A stretch of 64,000 nucleotides of DNA from positions 3,534,001 to 3,598,000 of the forward strand of contig NZ_PYHR01000002.1 in NCBI RefSeq assembly GCF_003121705.1, read 5' to 3'. The notes beneath the pieces are model-generated. The model had not been told where the DNA came from and searched no databases. It saw only the letters and a list, made by a program, of their open reading frames with translations. The translations under genes were made by a program, and so were the position numbers. The stretch comes from Serinibacter arcticus (lineage in GTDB: Bacteria > Actinomycetota > Actinomycetes > Actinomycetales > Beutenbergiaceae). Shown here one piece after another: positions 9,007 through 17,271 of this stretch (position 1 is its first letter; every line of letters starts with the position of its first letter).

Positions 9007-10749
9007 CTACTGACCGGCGACGGTGTGCAGCGGCTGCATGGGGGCGATGTCGTCGGCGGCTCGACGGGCGAGCTCGGCCTCCTCGTCGGTGGTGGTGCGG
9101 GCGGCGGCGTCCGTCGCCTCGCACCGGGCGATCCACGAGGCCTTCTCCGCAGCGACCTTCGCGTCGTCCCAGCCGAGGACCGGGGCGATGATCGCGGCGA
9201 TCTCGTCGAGCGCGGCGCGGCCGGCGTCGGCGATCTCGTACGACAGACGGGTGCGGTGCAGGAGGACGTCCTCGAGGTGGAGCACCTGCTCGTGCGTCGC
9301 CGCGAAGTGGATCTCGGCGCGCAGGTAGGCGGGTGCGTGCTCGAGCGGACGGGCGAGGTCGGGCTGCTCCTCGATCGCGGCCATGAGGTCCCGGACCCCG
9401 GAGCCGTAGCGGTGGAGCAGGTGGTCGATCATCGCGGTGCTCCAGCCGAAGCGACGCTCGAGACGGGAGGTCTGGCGCTTCATCGCCTGGAGTCCGACGG
9501 CGCCCAGGAGCGGGATCCGGTCGGTGATCGAGGGCAGGGTGCGGGCGCGGTCGCCGAGGGCGAAGTCGACGGCGTCCTTGGCCATCACGCGGTAGGTCGT
9601 GAGCTTGCCGCCGGCGATCGCCACGAGGCCGGGGGCCGGGGAGGCGACGGTGTGCTCGCGCGAGACCTTGGCCGAGGAGGTGCCCTCCTTGGTGCCGGGC
9701 TGGAGCAGCGGTCGCAGGCCGGCCCAGGTGCCGATGACGTCGTCGCGGGTGATCGGCTCGGCGAGCACCGCGTTGGCGTGCTCGATCACGTAGTCGATGT
9801 CCGTGGCGGTGGCGACGGGGTGGACCGGGTCCTGCTCGTAGGGCGTGTCGGTCGTGCCGATGACCCAGTAGCGCGACCACGGGATCACGAAGAGGACGCT
9901 CTTCTCGGTCTGGAGGATCAGGCCGACCTCGCCGCGGATCCGCTCGCGGGGCACGACGATGTGGATGCCCTTCGACGCGAGGACCTTGAGACCGCCGTCG
10001 GTCTCGGCGAGCGACTCGGTGTCCTCGGTCCAGACGCCGGTGGCGTTGATGACGTTCGTGGCCTTCACCGTGCGCTGCTCGCCGGTCTCCAGGTCGCGGA
10101 TGACGGCGCCGTTGATGCGGCCGAGGCCGCTCTTGGTGAGCTCGACGAGCTGGGTGCGCGGGGCCACGAGGGCGCCGTAGGCAGCGGCCGTCCGGACGAC
10201 GGTGAGGACGAGGCGGGCGTCGTCGACCGAGGCGTCCCAGTACTTGATGGCGCCGAGGGCCGCGTCGTCGCTCAGGTCGGGGAACGCGCGGTGGAGCGCC
10301 TTCTTCGACAGGTGGCGGTGGAACGGCATCGCGCGGCCCTTGCGGCTGCCGATCGTGGCGAGCACGTCGTACAGGGCGATGCCGGCACCGACGTACGGGC
10401 GCTCGTAGTGCTTGACGACCGGGTAGAGGAACGGCACGGGCTTGACCAGGTGGGGGGCGATCTCCTTGATCAGGAGGTCGCGCTCGGTGAGCGCCTCGTG
10501 CACGAGGGAGAAGTCGAGCATCTGCAGGTAGCGCAGGCCGCCGTGGACGAGCTTGCTCGACCGGCTGGACGTGCCGCTGGCCCAGTCCTGGGCCTCGATG
10601 ATGCCGGTGCGCAGGCCGCGCGTCGCGGCGTCGAGCGCGATCCCGGCCCCGGTGACACCGCCGCCGATGACGAGGACGTCGAGGCCGGCGTCGTCGCTCA
10701 TCGCGTCGAGGGCCTCGGTGCGGGTCTGGGGAGTGATCGCGGTGGTCAC
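9007..10749 (-). CDS. glpD: Aerobic glycerol-3-phosphate dehydrogenase (FAD)
   Basis: 580-residue flavoprotein that oxidises glycerol-3-phosphate to DHAP and passes electrons to the quinone pool. LVIGGGVTGAGIALDAATRGL is the FAD-binding Rossmann start; SSRSSKLVHGGLRYL, LFVIPWSRYWVIGTTDTPYE and AIAGGKLTTYRVMA are conserved GlpD segments. The C-terminal DAO-C domain is present, so the length is normal. GTG start at 10749 with AGGAGG four bases upstream. First gene of the glp cluster and divergent from a SorC-type regulator across 215 bp. Confidence 0.97.
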   Translation of the reverse strand: MTTAITPQTRTEALDAMSDDAGLDVLVIGGGVTGAGIALDAATRGLRTGIIEAQDWASGTSSRSSKLVHGGLRYLQMLDFSLVHEALTERDLLIKEIAPHLVKPVPFLYPVVKHYERPYVGAGIALYDVLATIGSRKGRAMPFHRHLSKKALHRAFPDLSDDAALGAIKYWDASVDDARLVLTVVRTAAAYGALVAPRTQLVELTKSGLGRINGAVIRDLETGEQRTVKATNVINATGVWTEDTESLAETDGGLKVLASKGIHIVVPRERIRGEVGLILQTEKSVLFVIPWSRYWVIGTTDTPYEQDPVHPVATATDIDYVIEHANAVLAEPITRDDVIGTWAGLRPLLQPGTKEGTSSAKVSREHTVASPAPGLVAIAGGKLTTYRVMAKDAVDFALGDRARTLPSITDRIPLLGAVGLQAMKRQTSRLERRFGWSTAMIDHLLHRYGSGVRDLMAAIEEQPDLARPLEHAPAYLRAEIHFAATHEQVLHLEDVLLHRTRLSYEIADAGRAALDEIAAIIAPVLGWDDAKVAAEKASWIARCEATDAAARTTTDEEAELARRAADDIAPMQPLHTVAGQ

Positions 10750-10826
10750 AGTTCCTCCTGTGCCTGGGCTGGCGGGCCGTCGGTCGACGGACTCGTTCCA
10801 GGCCGGCTCCTGAGGTGGTGCACCCG

Positions 10827-10841
10827 GGGGTGGGCCACCCC
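10827..10841. promoter_or_regulatory. Short palindrome in the glpD upstream region
   Basis: GGGGTGG-G-CCACCCC, 78 bp before the glpD start and within the divergent control region. Candidate second regulator site; function unknown. Confidence 0.3.
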
Positions 10842-10933
10842 TGCCATCGGTGCAGGATCACTGCGCCTCTGCGGTCCGGGCGCCGGCCCGGACACCCACC
10901 ATGGCGCTCTCGGGCACATCTGCGCAACACTGG

Positions 10934-10947
10934 TGCACGAACGTGCA
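10934..10947. promoter_or_regulatory. Candidate operator for the SorC-type regulator
   Basis: Perfect palindrome TGCACG-AA-CGTGCA, 17 bp upstream of the regulator start and in the region shared with glpD. Position and symmetry suit autoregulation plus control of the glycerol genes; the binding itself is inferred. Confidence 0.55.
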
Positions 10948-10964
10948 ACGAGGGGAGTGGAGCC

Positions 10965-11918
10965 GTGGACGGTCGTGACGAGCTCATGCACGAGGCCGCC
11001 ACCATGTACTACCTGCAGGACGCGACCATGGAGACGATCGGCCGGCAGCTCGGGATGTCCCGGTCCGGTGTGAGCAGGCTCCTGAAGACGGCGCGCGAGC
11101 GCGGGATGGTCCAGGTCCAGGTCCGGCCCCCGGGGGCGGGCGGAGCGGTGGCGCGACGGGTCGAGCGGCTGTTCCCCGTGCGTGCGCACGTGGTGCCGGT
11201 GCGGAGCCCCCTGACGGAGGACGTCCGGCTCGACCACGTCGCGCGGTACGCGGCCCAGCTGCTGCTGGGGTGGTTCGGGCACGGGATGACGCTCGGGCTC
11301 GCGTGGGGGACGACCGTGGCGGCGGTCTCCGCGCACCTGACGCACACGCCGATCCGCGAGGCGACGGTGGTGCAGCTCAACGGGGCGGCCAACACGTCGT
11401 CGTCGGGGCTGTCCTACGGCACCGACCTCGTGACGCAGTTCGCGCAGGCGTTCGACGCCGTGCCCGAGCACTTCCCGGTCCCCGCCTTCTTCGACTACGC
11501 CGCGACCCGGGAGCTCATGTGGCGCGAGCGCAGCGTGCGGCACGTGCTGAGCGTCCAGGCCAGGGCCGACCTGGCCGTGTTCGGCGTCGGCGCGCTCGTC
11601 GCGCCCGTGCCCTCGCACGTCTACACGTCGGGATACCTCGAGCCGGACGATCGGTCGGCGCTCGCGGCCGACGGCGTGGTCGGGGACGTCTGCACCGTCT
11701 TCCTGCGGGAGAACGGGTCCTGGGAGGACGTGGCGATCAACGCCAGGGCCTCGGGGCCGACGCCGCGGCAGCTGCAGGCGATCCACCGCCGGGTCTGCGT
11801 GGTGGCGGGGGAGGCGAAGGTGGTCCCTCTGCGCGCGGCCCTGCGGGCGGGCACGGTGACCGATCTCGTGATCGACGAGCCGACGGCGAACGCGCTCGTC
11901 CGTGGCACCATTCCGTGA
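10965..11918 (+). CDS. SorC/DeoR-family sugar-binding transcriptional regulator
   Basis: 317-residue regulator. An N-terminal helix-turn-helix (MYYLQDATMETIGRQLGMSRSGVSRLLKTARERGMV) is followed by a sugar-binding domain that in this family senses phosphorylated sugars or polyols; GLAWGTTVAAVSAHL and AVFGVGAL are typical segments. GTG start at 10965 gives the usual family length; an upstream in-frame extension of 50 codons crosses the promoter region and lacks similarity. It is divergent from glpD with a palindrome in between, so it probably controls the glycerol cluster. The stop overlaps the next ATG (TGATG), implying translational coupling to the acetyltransferase. Confidence 0.85.
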   Translation: MDGRDELMHEAATMYYLQDATMETIGRQLGMSRSGVSRLLKTARERGMVQVQVRPPGAGGAVARRVERLFPVRAHVVPVRSPLTEDVRLDHVARYAAQLLLGWFGHGMTLGLAWGTTVAAVSAHLTHTPIREATVVQLNGAANTSSSGLSYGTDLVTQFAQAFDAVPEHFPVPAFFDYAATRELMWRERSVRHVLSVQARADLAVFGVGALVAPVPSHVYTSGYLEPDDRSALAADGVVGDVCTVFLRENGSWEDVAINARASGPTPRQLQAIHRRVCVVAGEAKVVPLRAALRAGTVTDLVIDEPTANALVRGTIP

Positions 11919-12519
11919 TGAGCACCGAGACCGAGTCGGGCGACGCGTCGCCGTCGCCGTCCGCTGCGGCTGGATCCGGGGACGCGGAGCGTGGTCGTCG
12001 CGGCCGTGCCGGCCACGACGGCGTGACGGTGCGCCGCGCCGTCGCCGCCGACGCCCGGGTGATCCGCGATCTCGTGACGCCGTACGCCGAACGCCGGATC
12101 CTGCTCGCCAAGGAGCTGGTCGGGTACTACGAGTCGGTCCAGGAGTTCGTGGTCGCGGTGGCGCCGGACGGCGAGGTGATCGGCTGCGGCGCGCTGCACG
12201 TGATGTGGCGGGACCTCGGTGAGGTTCGCACGCTCGCGGTCCGCGAGGACTGGCTGCACCGAGGGATCGGCCGGCTGATGCTCGCCGGCCTGCTGGACCG
12301 GGGCGGGAGCTCGGGCTCGAGCGCGTGTTCTGCCTGACGTTCGAGGTCGACTTCTTCGCGGGGTGTGGCTTCGCGCCTCTCGAGGGCGAGGCCGTGGCGC
12401 CGGAGGTCTTCGCCGAGCTGCTGCGATCGCACGACGACGGCGTGGCCGAGTTCCTGGACCTCGCGCACGTGAAGCAGAACACGCTGGGCAACACCCGGAT
12501 GATCATCACGCTCGACTGA
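11918..12519 (+). CDS. GNAT-family (ArgA-like) N-acetyltransferase, frameshifted
   Basis: Short stand-alone acetyltransferase of the type annotated as amino-acid N-acetyltransferase in actinobacteria. Frame one (from ATG 11918) holds VTVRRAVAADARVIRDLV, VIGCGALHVMW and the acetyl-CoA loop VREDWLHRGIGRLM, then runs into a premature TGA ending at 12337. One extra G in the run GGGG at 12300-12303 joins it to the rest of the domain (RVFCLTFEVDFFAGCGFAPLEGEAVAP... to MIITLD), ending at 12519 for about 200 residues. The first 35 residues are low-complexity. The C-terminal part resembles ArgA-type N-acetylglutamate synthases, so a role in arginine biosynthesis is possible. Treat the gene as probably intact. 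Confidence 0.75.
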
Positions 12520-12557
12520 GCGGAGGTGGTGTCGCGACGGGGGCCGCAGGTCCGGAG

Positions 12558-12609
12558 CTGGCGGGTGGGGCTGGCGGGTGGGGCCGGCGGGTGGGGCCGG
12601 CGGGTGGGG
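12558..12609. repeat. 13-bp tandem repeat, four copies
   Basis: Units of C(T/C)GGCGGGTGGGG at 12558, 12571, 12584 and 12597; the first two have CT, the last two CC. Located between the convergent acetyltransferase and membrane-protein genes. Confidence 0.9.
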
Positions 12610-12635
12610 CCGAAGGCGCGCCCGAGGCCTGTGGG

Positions 12636-13289
12636 TCAGGCGGTCGGCGGAGTACTGCGCTCGGCGGATGACGACGTTCCGGAGGCAGGAGCGGCGGGGC
12701 CGGGAGAGTTCGGCTCGGGGATGACCAGCCCACGAACGACGGGCTCGGGACTGTGGGGTTCGTGAGCGTCCGGGCCGTGGGTGACAGGCCCAAGGACGGT
12801 GGGGTGCGCCGGGCGCGGGCGCAGCAGGCGCGACCGCACCAGACCGATGATGAAGGCCACCTGGCAGGCGACGATCGCGCCGAGCACGGCGGACAGCGTG
12901 GCTCCCGGGCGGACGACGATCCAGACGGCGACGCCGACGATGCAGCCCGCGAGCAGGAACCGCGCGCACAGCCCCAGCGCCCGGCCGAGGCCGAGCACGT
13001 TGCGGGCGGGGTCGGAGACCCGACGACGCAGCAGCTGCACCAGCGACCAGACGGCCAGTGCCGTGCCGACGAGGGCGACGAGCTGGCCCACCATCAGCAC
13101 CGAGATGCCGGGGACGACGACGTCAGCACCCGCTCCGCCGTTCTCCACCTGCGCCATGCTCGCGGCGCCGGCCCCGACGAGGCCGATCCCCACGGCGGTC
13201 GCCGCCATGGCGACGACGGTCCGGGTGATCGCCTTGACGGCCAGGCCGGTGGCGACGTCCGGGTCGGAGGCAGGCGGCGTCTCTGTCAC
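12636..13289 (-). CDS. Four-helix membrane protein of unknown function
   Basis: 217 residues. Four hydrophobic segments are visible: VVAMAATAVGIGLVGAGAA, ISVLMVGQLVALVGTALAVW, FLLAGCIVGVAVWIVV and LSAVLGAIVACQVAFIIGLV, then a proline/histidine/serine-rich cytoplasmic tail of about 60 residues. The layout resembles the DUF2975-like family, but I do not see a decisive motif. GTG start at 13289 with no strong ribosome site. No functional clue from the neighbours. Confidence 0.7.
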   Translation of the reverse strand: MTETPPASDPDVATGLAVKAITRTVVAMAATAVGIGLVGAGAASMAQVENGGAGADVVVPGISVLMVGQLVALVGTALAVWSLVQLLRRRVSDPARNVLGLGRALGLCARFLLAGCIVGVAVWIVVRPGATLSAVLGAIVACQVAFIIGLVRSRLLRPRPAHPTVLGPVTHGPDAHEPHSPEPVVRGLVIPEPNSPGPAAPASGTSSSAERSTPPTA

Positions 13290-13404
13290 GTGTCCACGGT
13301 AGTTCGCGACGGCGCCCGGGGCCGGGATGTCGGCCGCGACGAGCGGGAGCAGTTCAGTCGCACGGTCTCGTCCGGGGGTGTCTTGCCGCGCCGGCCGGCT
13401 CGCA

Positions 13405-15237
13405 TCATCCGGTGAGGTGGGTGGTGCGTGGGGTGGTGCCGGTGTGCATGGGGTTGGTGGTGAGGGTGGGCAGGGTGCTCCACGGTGGGCGGAAGTGGAT
13501 GCCGGTGGGGGTGTGGGTGAGGGTCCAGTTGGTGGTGTGGATGAGGTGGTGGTGGGCGGGGCAGAGGAGGAGTGAGTTGTCGGTGCTGGTGGTGCCGCCG
13601 GTGAGCCAGCTGATGATGTGGTGGGCTTCGCACCAGGTGGCGGGGATGGTGCAGCCGGGGAAGGTGCAGCCGTGGTCGCGGGCGATGAGGGCGCGTCGCA
13701 TCCAGGCGGGGACGAGGCGGTGGTGGTGGCCGACGTCCAGGAGTCGTCCGTCGGTGCCTAGGACGATGGGGATGAGGTCGGCGTCGCAGGCCAGTCGTCT
13801 GACGGTGTGGATGGGGACGGGTCCGGCGTGTGGGAGCAGGGCGATGCCGCCGGTGGGTTGGAACGGTTGGGCCAGTCCTGGTGGGTTCGTTGTCCCGGGT
13901 GAGGGTGGGGCCTGACTGCAGGCGCAGGCCGTGATCGGGACCGGTGTCACGCCGCCGGCACCGGGGCCAGGACCGGGGCCGGTACCGAGACCGCTACCAG
14001 GGGTGGTGTGGGTGGTGGCGTTGTGGTCGAGGCTGGTGAGGAGGTCGTTGAGCTGCATGGTGACCAGGACCTGGGGTGGGAGTCCGGCGATCTGGGGTAG
14101 GTCACCCACGCGGAGGGCGGCGCCGGCGGCGGCCATGAGGGCGTCGAGCATCTTGCGGGCTCGGGAGCGGGTGTCGGCCCGCATCGCCTCCGCCTCGGCC
14201 TCCGAGACCGGGCCGGTTGCGGCCGCTGCGCTGTCCGGGCCGCCGGCATCGTCCGCGATCCCACCGTCAGAACTGTCGGCACCAGCGTCGGGACGGGCGT
14301 CATCGGCGTCGCCGCTCACGGCGCTGGCGGTGGTGCGGGGGTTGGTGCCGGTGTCGAGGATGGTCTGGAGGATCTCGCGTTGGGTCTGGTCGACCACGAG
14401 GCGGTAGGAGGTCAGGCCGTCGTGGGTGGGTCCTTGGTACAGGCCTTGACGCAGGTCGCTCTCGCGGGGAGCGGGTCCGTCGGGGTCCAGCAGGGCGATG
14501 GCCCGATCGGCCAGGACTCCTATCGCGTCCGGGTCCAGCTCTACCGCTTCTTCGGCCAGGGTCTGCTCGACCTGACCGGCCAGCTCAGGACCGACCAGCG
14601 GCCGGACCCGTTTCACGGCCCGGATCACGTGCCGGGCACTGTCACCACTGATGGAGGCGATAACGTCTCCGAGGTGTTCCAGGGGTGGGGGGACCATCTC
14701 GCCGGTGACCATCTGGCGGGGCAGGACACGGTGGGCCAGCGCGATGCGTCGTCCGGCCTCGGCCGCGGAGATCCGCAACCGGACCCGGAGCAGGTCCTTG
14801 GCCCGACGAAAGGGTGACCCGCCCGCCGGCGGACGCGGCGCGCACCCGCTCACCGGCTCGACCGTCGCGGTCTCGTCGGTGGGCTCGTTGCGGTTCATGG
14901 TGCCGGCGTGGTCGACCAGGACCAGGTCGCGCATCGGGGCGGGTGCTGCCTCATCGACCGCGCGGGCGGTGATCAGGCGCAGCAGGTCGATCTCGCGGCC
15001 GGTGACCTCGACCCGTTCAGCCAGCTCCAGCGCCGGTTCCCGCTCCAGCCCCGCCAGCTCGTTGGTCAGGGCCGTCCTGGCCCGGGTCAGGATCGCCAGC
15101 GCCTGCGTCAGCAGGACCGTTGCCGAGGTTGCCGCCGGGTCCGGGCCGTCGGGGCCGGGGCCCTCAGCACTGTTCTGGTTGGTGGCAGCACCCAGGCTGG
15201 AGCGGGTGCTCGGGTCGAGGACGGGGTGCTGGGCCAT
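13405..15237 (-). CDS. DUF222 domain HNH endonuclease (13E12-repeat type), LexA box upstream
   Basis: 610-residue protein of the actinobacterial DUF222/HNH family. The N-terminal two thirds is the DUF222 region, with an alanine-, glycine- and proline-rich insert around residues 320-370 and a second low-complexity stretch around 410-450. The C-terminus has the HNH nuclease signature: DHGCTFPGCTIPATWCEAHHI with the catalytic histidines, then DNSLLLCPAHHHLIH. Start taken at ATG 15237 because a promoter with GAGAAT ends five bases before it, which would give a leaderless message. A near-perfect SOS box lies in that promoter. Mycobacterial 13E12 family members are known LexA targets, so DNA-damage induction is a good inference; the physiological substrate is not known. 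Confidence 0.88.
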   Translation of the reverse strand: MAQHPVLDPSTRSSLGAATNQNSAEGPGPDGPDPAATSATVLLTQALAILTRARTALTNELAGLEREPALELAERVEVTGREIDLLRLITARAVDEAAPAPMRDLVLVDHAGTMNRNEPTDETATVEPVSGCAPRPPAGGSPFRRAKDLLRVRLRISAAEAGRRIALAHRVLPRQMVTGEMVPPPLEHLGDVIASISGDSARHVIRAVKRVRPLVGPELAGQVEQTLAEEAVELDPDAIGVLADRAIALLDPDGPAPRESDLRQGLYQGPTHDGLTSYRLVVDQTQREILQTILDTGTNPRTTASAVSGDADDARPDAGADSSDGGIADDAGGPDSAAAATGPVSEAEAEAMRADTRSRARKMLDALMAAAGAALRVGDLPQIAGLPPQVLVTMQLNDLLTSLDHNATTHTTPGSGLGTGPGPGPGAGGVTPVPITACACSQAPPSPGTTNPPGLAQPFQPTGGIALLPHAGPVPIHTVRRLACDADLIPIVLGTDGRLLDVGHHHRLVPAWMRRALIARDHGCTFPGCTIPATWCEAHHIISWLTGGTTSTDNSLLLCPAHHHLIHTTNWTLTHTPTGIHFRPPWSTLPTLTTNPMHTGTTPRTTHLTG

Positions 15238-15242
15238 GACCC

Positions 15243-15271
15243 ATTCTCTCGCACGCACGTTCGACAAACAA
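15243..15271 (-). promoter_or_regulatory. SOS-type promoter: LexA box inside a leaderless promoter
   Basis: Coding-strand TTGTTT (15271-15266), a 17-bp spacer and GAGAAT (15248-15243), five bases before the ATG. The spacer contains TCGAAC-GTGC-GTGCGA (15264-15249), one base off the actinobacterial LexA consensus TCGAAC-N4-GTTCGA. A repressor bound there would sit between the -35 and -10 elements. Confidence 0.75.
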
Positions 15272-15399
15272 GGGACCGTGTGCACAGATTGATCCCCAGG
15301 GCGTCAAACGCCCTCCCGTCCACAGGCAACCCGACCCCGCCCACGCACCACCCACCTGGGGACAGCTTTGGACCAGGCACGACCCCAACAGCACGCGGC

Positions 15400-16283
15400 T
15401 CAACCGCCGAGGCGGTACTCGCCGTCGCGCTCCGAGACCAGCCCGTCGACCACGAGCGACGCCAGAGCACGCAGCGCCTGCTCGTCGCCGCACTCCGCGA
15501 CGACCAACGCCTGCTCGGTCGTCAGCGTGGCACCGTCCATTCGCAGCGCGCCCATGAGCCGTCCGCGGACCTGTCGGTCCGTGCCGTGCCAGGCCTGCGT
15601 CCGGCGCGAGCTCGCATGCTCGTCCGAGGGGTAGCCCGCCGATCGCCACGCGCACAGGTCCCGCACCGGGCACGCGTCGCAGTGCGGCGATCGAGCGGTG
15701 CACACGAGGGCCCCGAGCTCCATGACGGCGACGTTCCAGCGCGCGGAGGCGGCGACGTCGTCGGGCAGCAGCGTCGCCGCGCGGCCGTGCTCGCCGCGCG
15801 TGAGGTGGGGCCGGGGGAGAGCGACGCCGTCGACCAGCCGGCCCAGCACCCGCCGGACGTTCGTGTCCAGGACGACGGCTCGTCGTCCGAAGGCGAACGC
15901 CTGCACGGCCGCGGCCGTGTACTCACCGATCCCCGGGAGCGCGAGGAGGTCGGCCTCGGCGGAGGGGACCACGCCGTCGTGCCTCGCGGTGATCGCCGCC
16001 GCACACTCCCGCAGCCGCAGCGCGCGTCGCGGGTAGCCCAGGCGCCCCAGGCGCGCAGCACCTCCTCGACGGGCGCGGCCGCGAGGTCGGCCGGCGTGGG
16101 CCAGCGCTCGAGCCAGTCGCGCCACGGACCCTCGACGCGCGCGACCGGCGTCTGCTGCAGCATCACCTCGCTGACGAGGACACCCCACGGCGTCGCGTCG
16201 GCGGCACGCCACGGGAGGTCGCGGGCGTGCTCGTCGAACCAGGGGAGCAGGCGGCCGTGCAGGGTCGCGGGTGCGGTGGTCAT
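15400..16283 (-). CDS. mutY: A/G-specific adenine DNA glycosylase, frameshifted
   Basis: Removes adenine mispaired with 8-oxoguanine. The first frame holds the start (ATG 16283), PWFDEHARDLPWR and the invariant EVMLQQTPVARVEGPW. The second holds LGYPRRALRL, LPGIGEYTAAAVQAFAFG (helix-hairpin-helix), VLDTNVRRVLGR with the catalytic aspartate, and the iron-sulfur cluster cysteines in C-x6-C-x2-C-x5-C form near CTARSPHCDACPVRDLC. The frames meet at a run of four G on the coding strand (plus strand CCCC at 16045-16048); a fifth G gives EEVLRAWGRLGYPRR, exactly the family sequence. The lesion is therefore probably a base-calling error. About 294 residues when repaired, including a C-terminal winged-helix-like tail. 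Confidence 0.88.
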
Positions 16284-16337
16284 CGCCCACGAGTCTGCCG
16301 TCCCGCGAGGCAACCCGGTGACGGCGAGGGGCTCACC

Positions 16338-16343
16338 TATCCT
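16338..16343 (+). promoter_or_regulatory. -10 element TATCCT of a leaderless gene
   Basis: TATCCT stands six bases before GTG 16350, the spacing expected when transcription starts at the start codon. Confidence 0.5.
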
Positions 16344-16349
16344 CGAGTG

Positions 16350-17234
16350 GTGCCGGAGAACACTGGGTCGCGGGGGCCGTCGCGCAACACGAGGTCGACG
16401 CCGTCGCCGCGTTCCGGATCGGGCGGGAGCTCGTCCGGCAAGGGTGTCCCGACGGGCAGGGCCGCCAAGTCAGCGGGCTCAGCCAAGACCACCAAGACCG
16501 CCACGTCAGCAGGGGCCGGCACGACCGCGGGTCGAGGACGAGGCCGCTCGGCGTCGCACCCCGGGGCCTCGCGCCGGGTCGCCGATCCCGCCACGTTCCG
16601 CCGTCGCCGCCTTCTCGTGCTGGTGCTCGCGCTGCTCCTGGTGGCCGGCATCGGCCTGGGCGTGTGGGCCATCGTGCGCGCGCTCGACGCCGGCACGGCG
16701 ACCGACCCCGAGGCGGACACCACCCCGGTCGCCACCGAGAGCGTCACGCCCACCGACCCGGCGGGTGACGGGACCGGCGACGAGTCGCCGACCGAGCCCG
16801 AGCCGACCGAGCCCGAGATCGGCGCGACCCCACCGATCCCGACGGCATGCACCCCCGAGGAGGCGACGCTCGCCGTCGTCACGCCGAGCTCCCCGAGGGC
16901 CGGCGCGACGGTCGGGGCCTCGATCGAGGTCGCGACGACCGGGACGACGCCGTGCCTCGTCGATCTCGGGTCGGGAGCCACGACCGTGGAGGTGCTGTCG
17001 GGTGAGGACCTCGTGTGGACGTCGGCGCACTGCGCGTTCGCGCCGTCCGAACGGCGGCTCCTCCTCGGCGAGGGGGCGACGGACAGCCAGCTCGTGACCT
17101 GGCCGGGCAGCCGTTCCGTCGAGGGCTGCGCCGCCGGTCAGGCGACGGCCGAGCCGGGCACGTACCGCGTCGTCGTCACGCATCGTCTCGACGGGCAGAC
17201 GCTCGTGGGGGAGTCGACCTTCAGCCTCAGCTGA
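16350..17234 (+). CDS. Membrane-anchored protein of unknown function
   Basis: 294 residues. A basic, Ser/Thr/Gly-rich cytoplasmic segment of about 85 residues is followed by one transmembrane helix (LLVLVLALLLVAGIGLGVWAIV), a Pro/Thr/Glu-rich linker and an extracellular domain of about 120 residues. That domain has four cysteines (TACTPEE, TTPCLVDLG, SAHCAFAP, VEGCAAGQ), probably two disulfides, in an all-beta, DUF4232-like arrangement. GTG 16350 chosen for the -10 element six bases upstream. Divergent from mutY; no functional partner is evident. Confidence 0.7.
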   Translation: MPENTGSRGPSRNTRSTPSPRSGSGGSSSGKGVPTGRAAKSAGSAKTTKTATSAGAGTTAGRGRGRSASHPGASRRVADPATFRRRRLLVLVLALLLVAGIGLGVWAIVRALDAGTATDPEADTTPVATESVTPTDPAGDGTGDESPTEPEPTEPEIGATPPIPTACTPEEATLAVVTPSSPRAGATVGASIEVATTGTTPCLVDLGSGATTVEVLSGEDLVWTSAHCAFAPSERRLLLGEGATDSQLVTWPGSRSVEGCAAGQATAEPGTYRVVVTHRLDGQTLVGESTFSLS

Positions 17235-17271
17235 GGCTGTGGTCTCTCCCCGACGTCGTCGGGCGAACCGG

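Noticed and set aside
13405-15237. Homing or mobile element around the HNH nuclease
   Set aside because: No intron, intein, terminal repeats or target duplication; DUF222/HNH proteins are ordinary chromosomal genes in actinobacteria and composition matches the neighbours.
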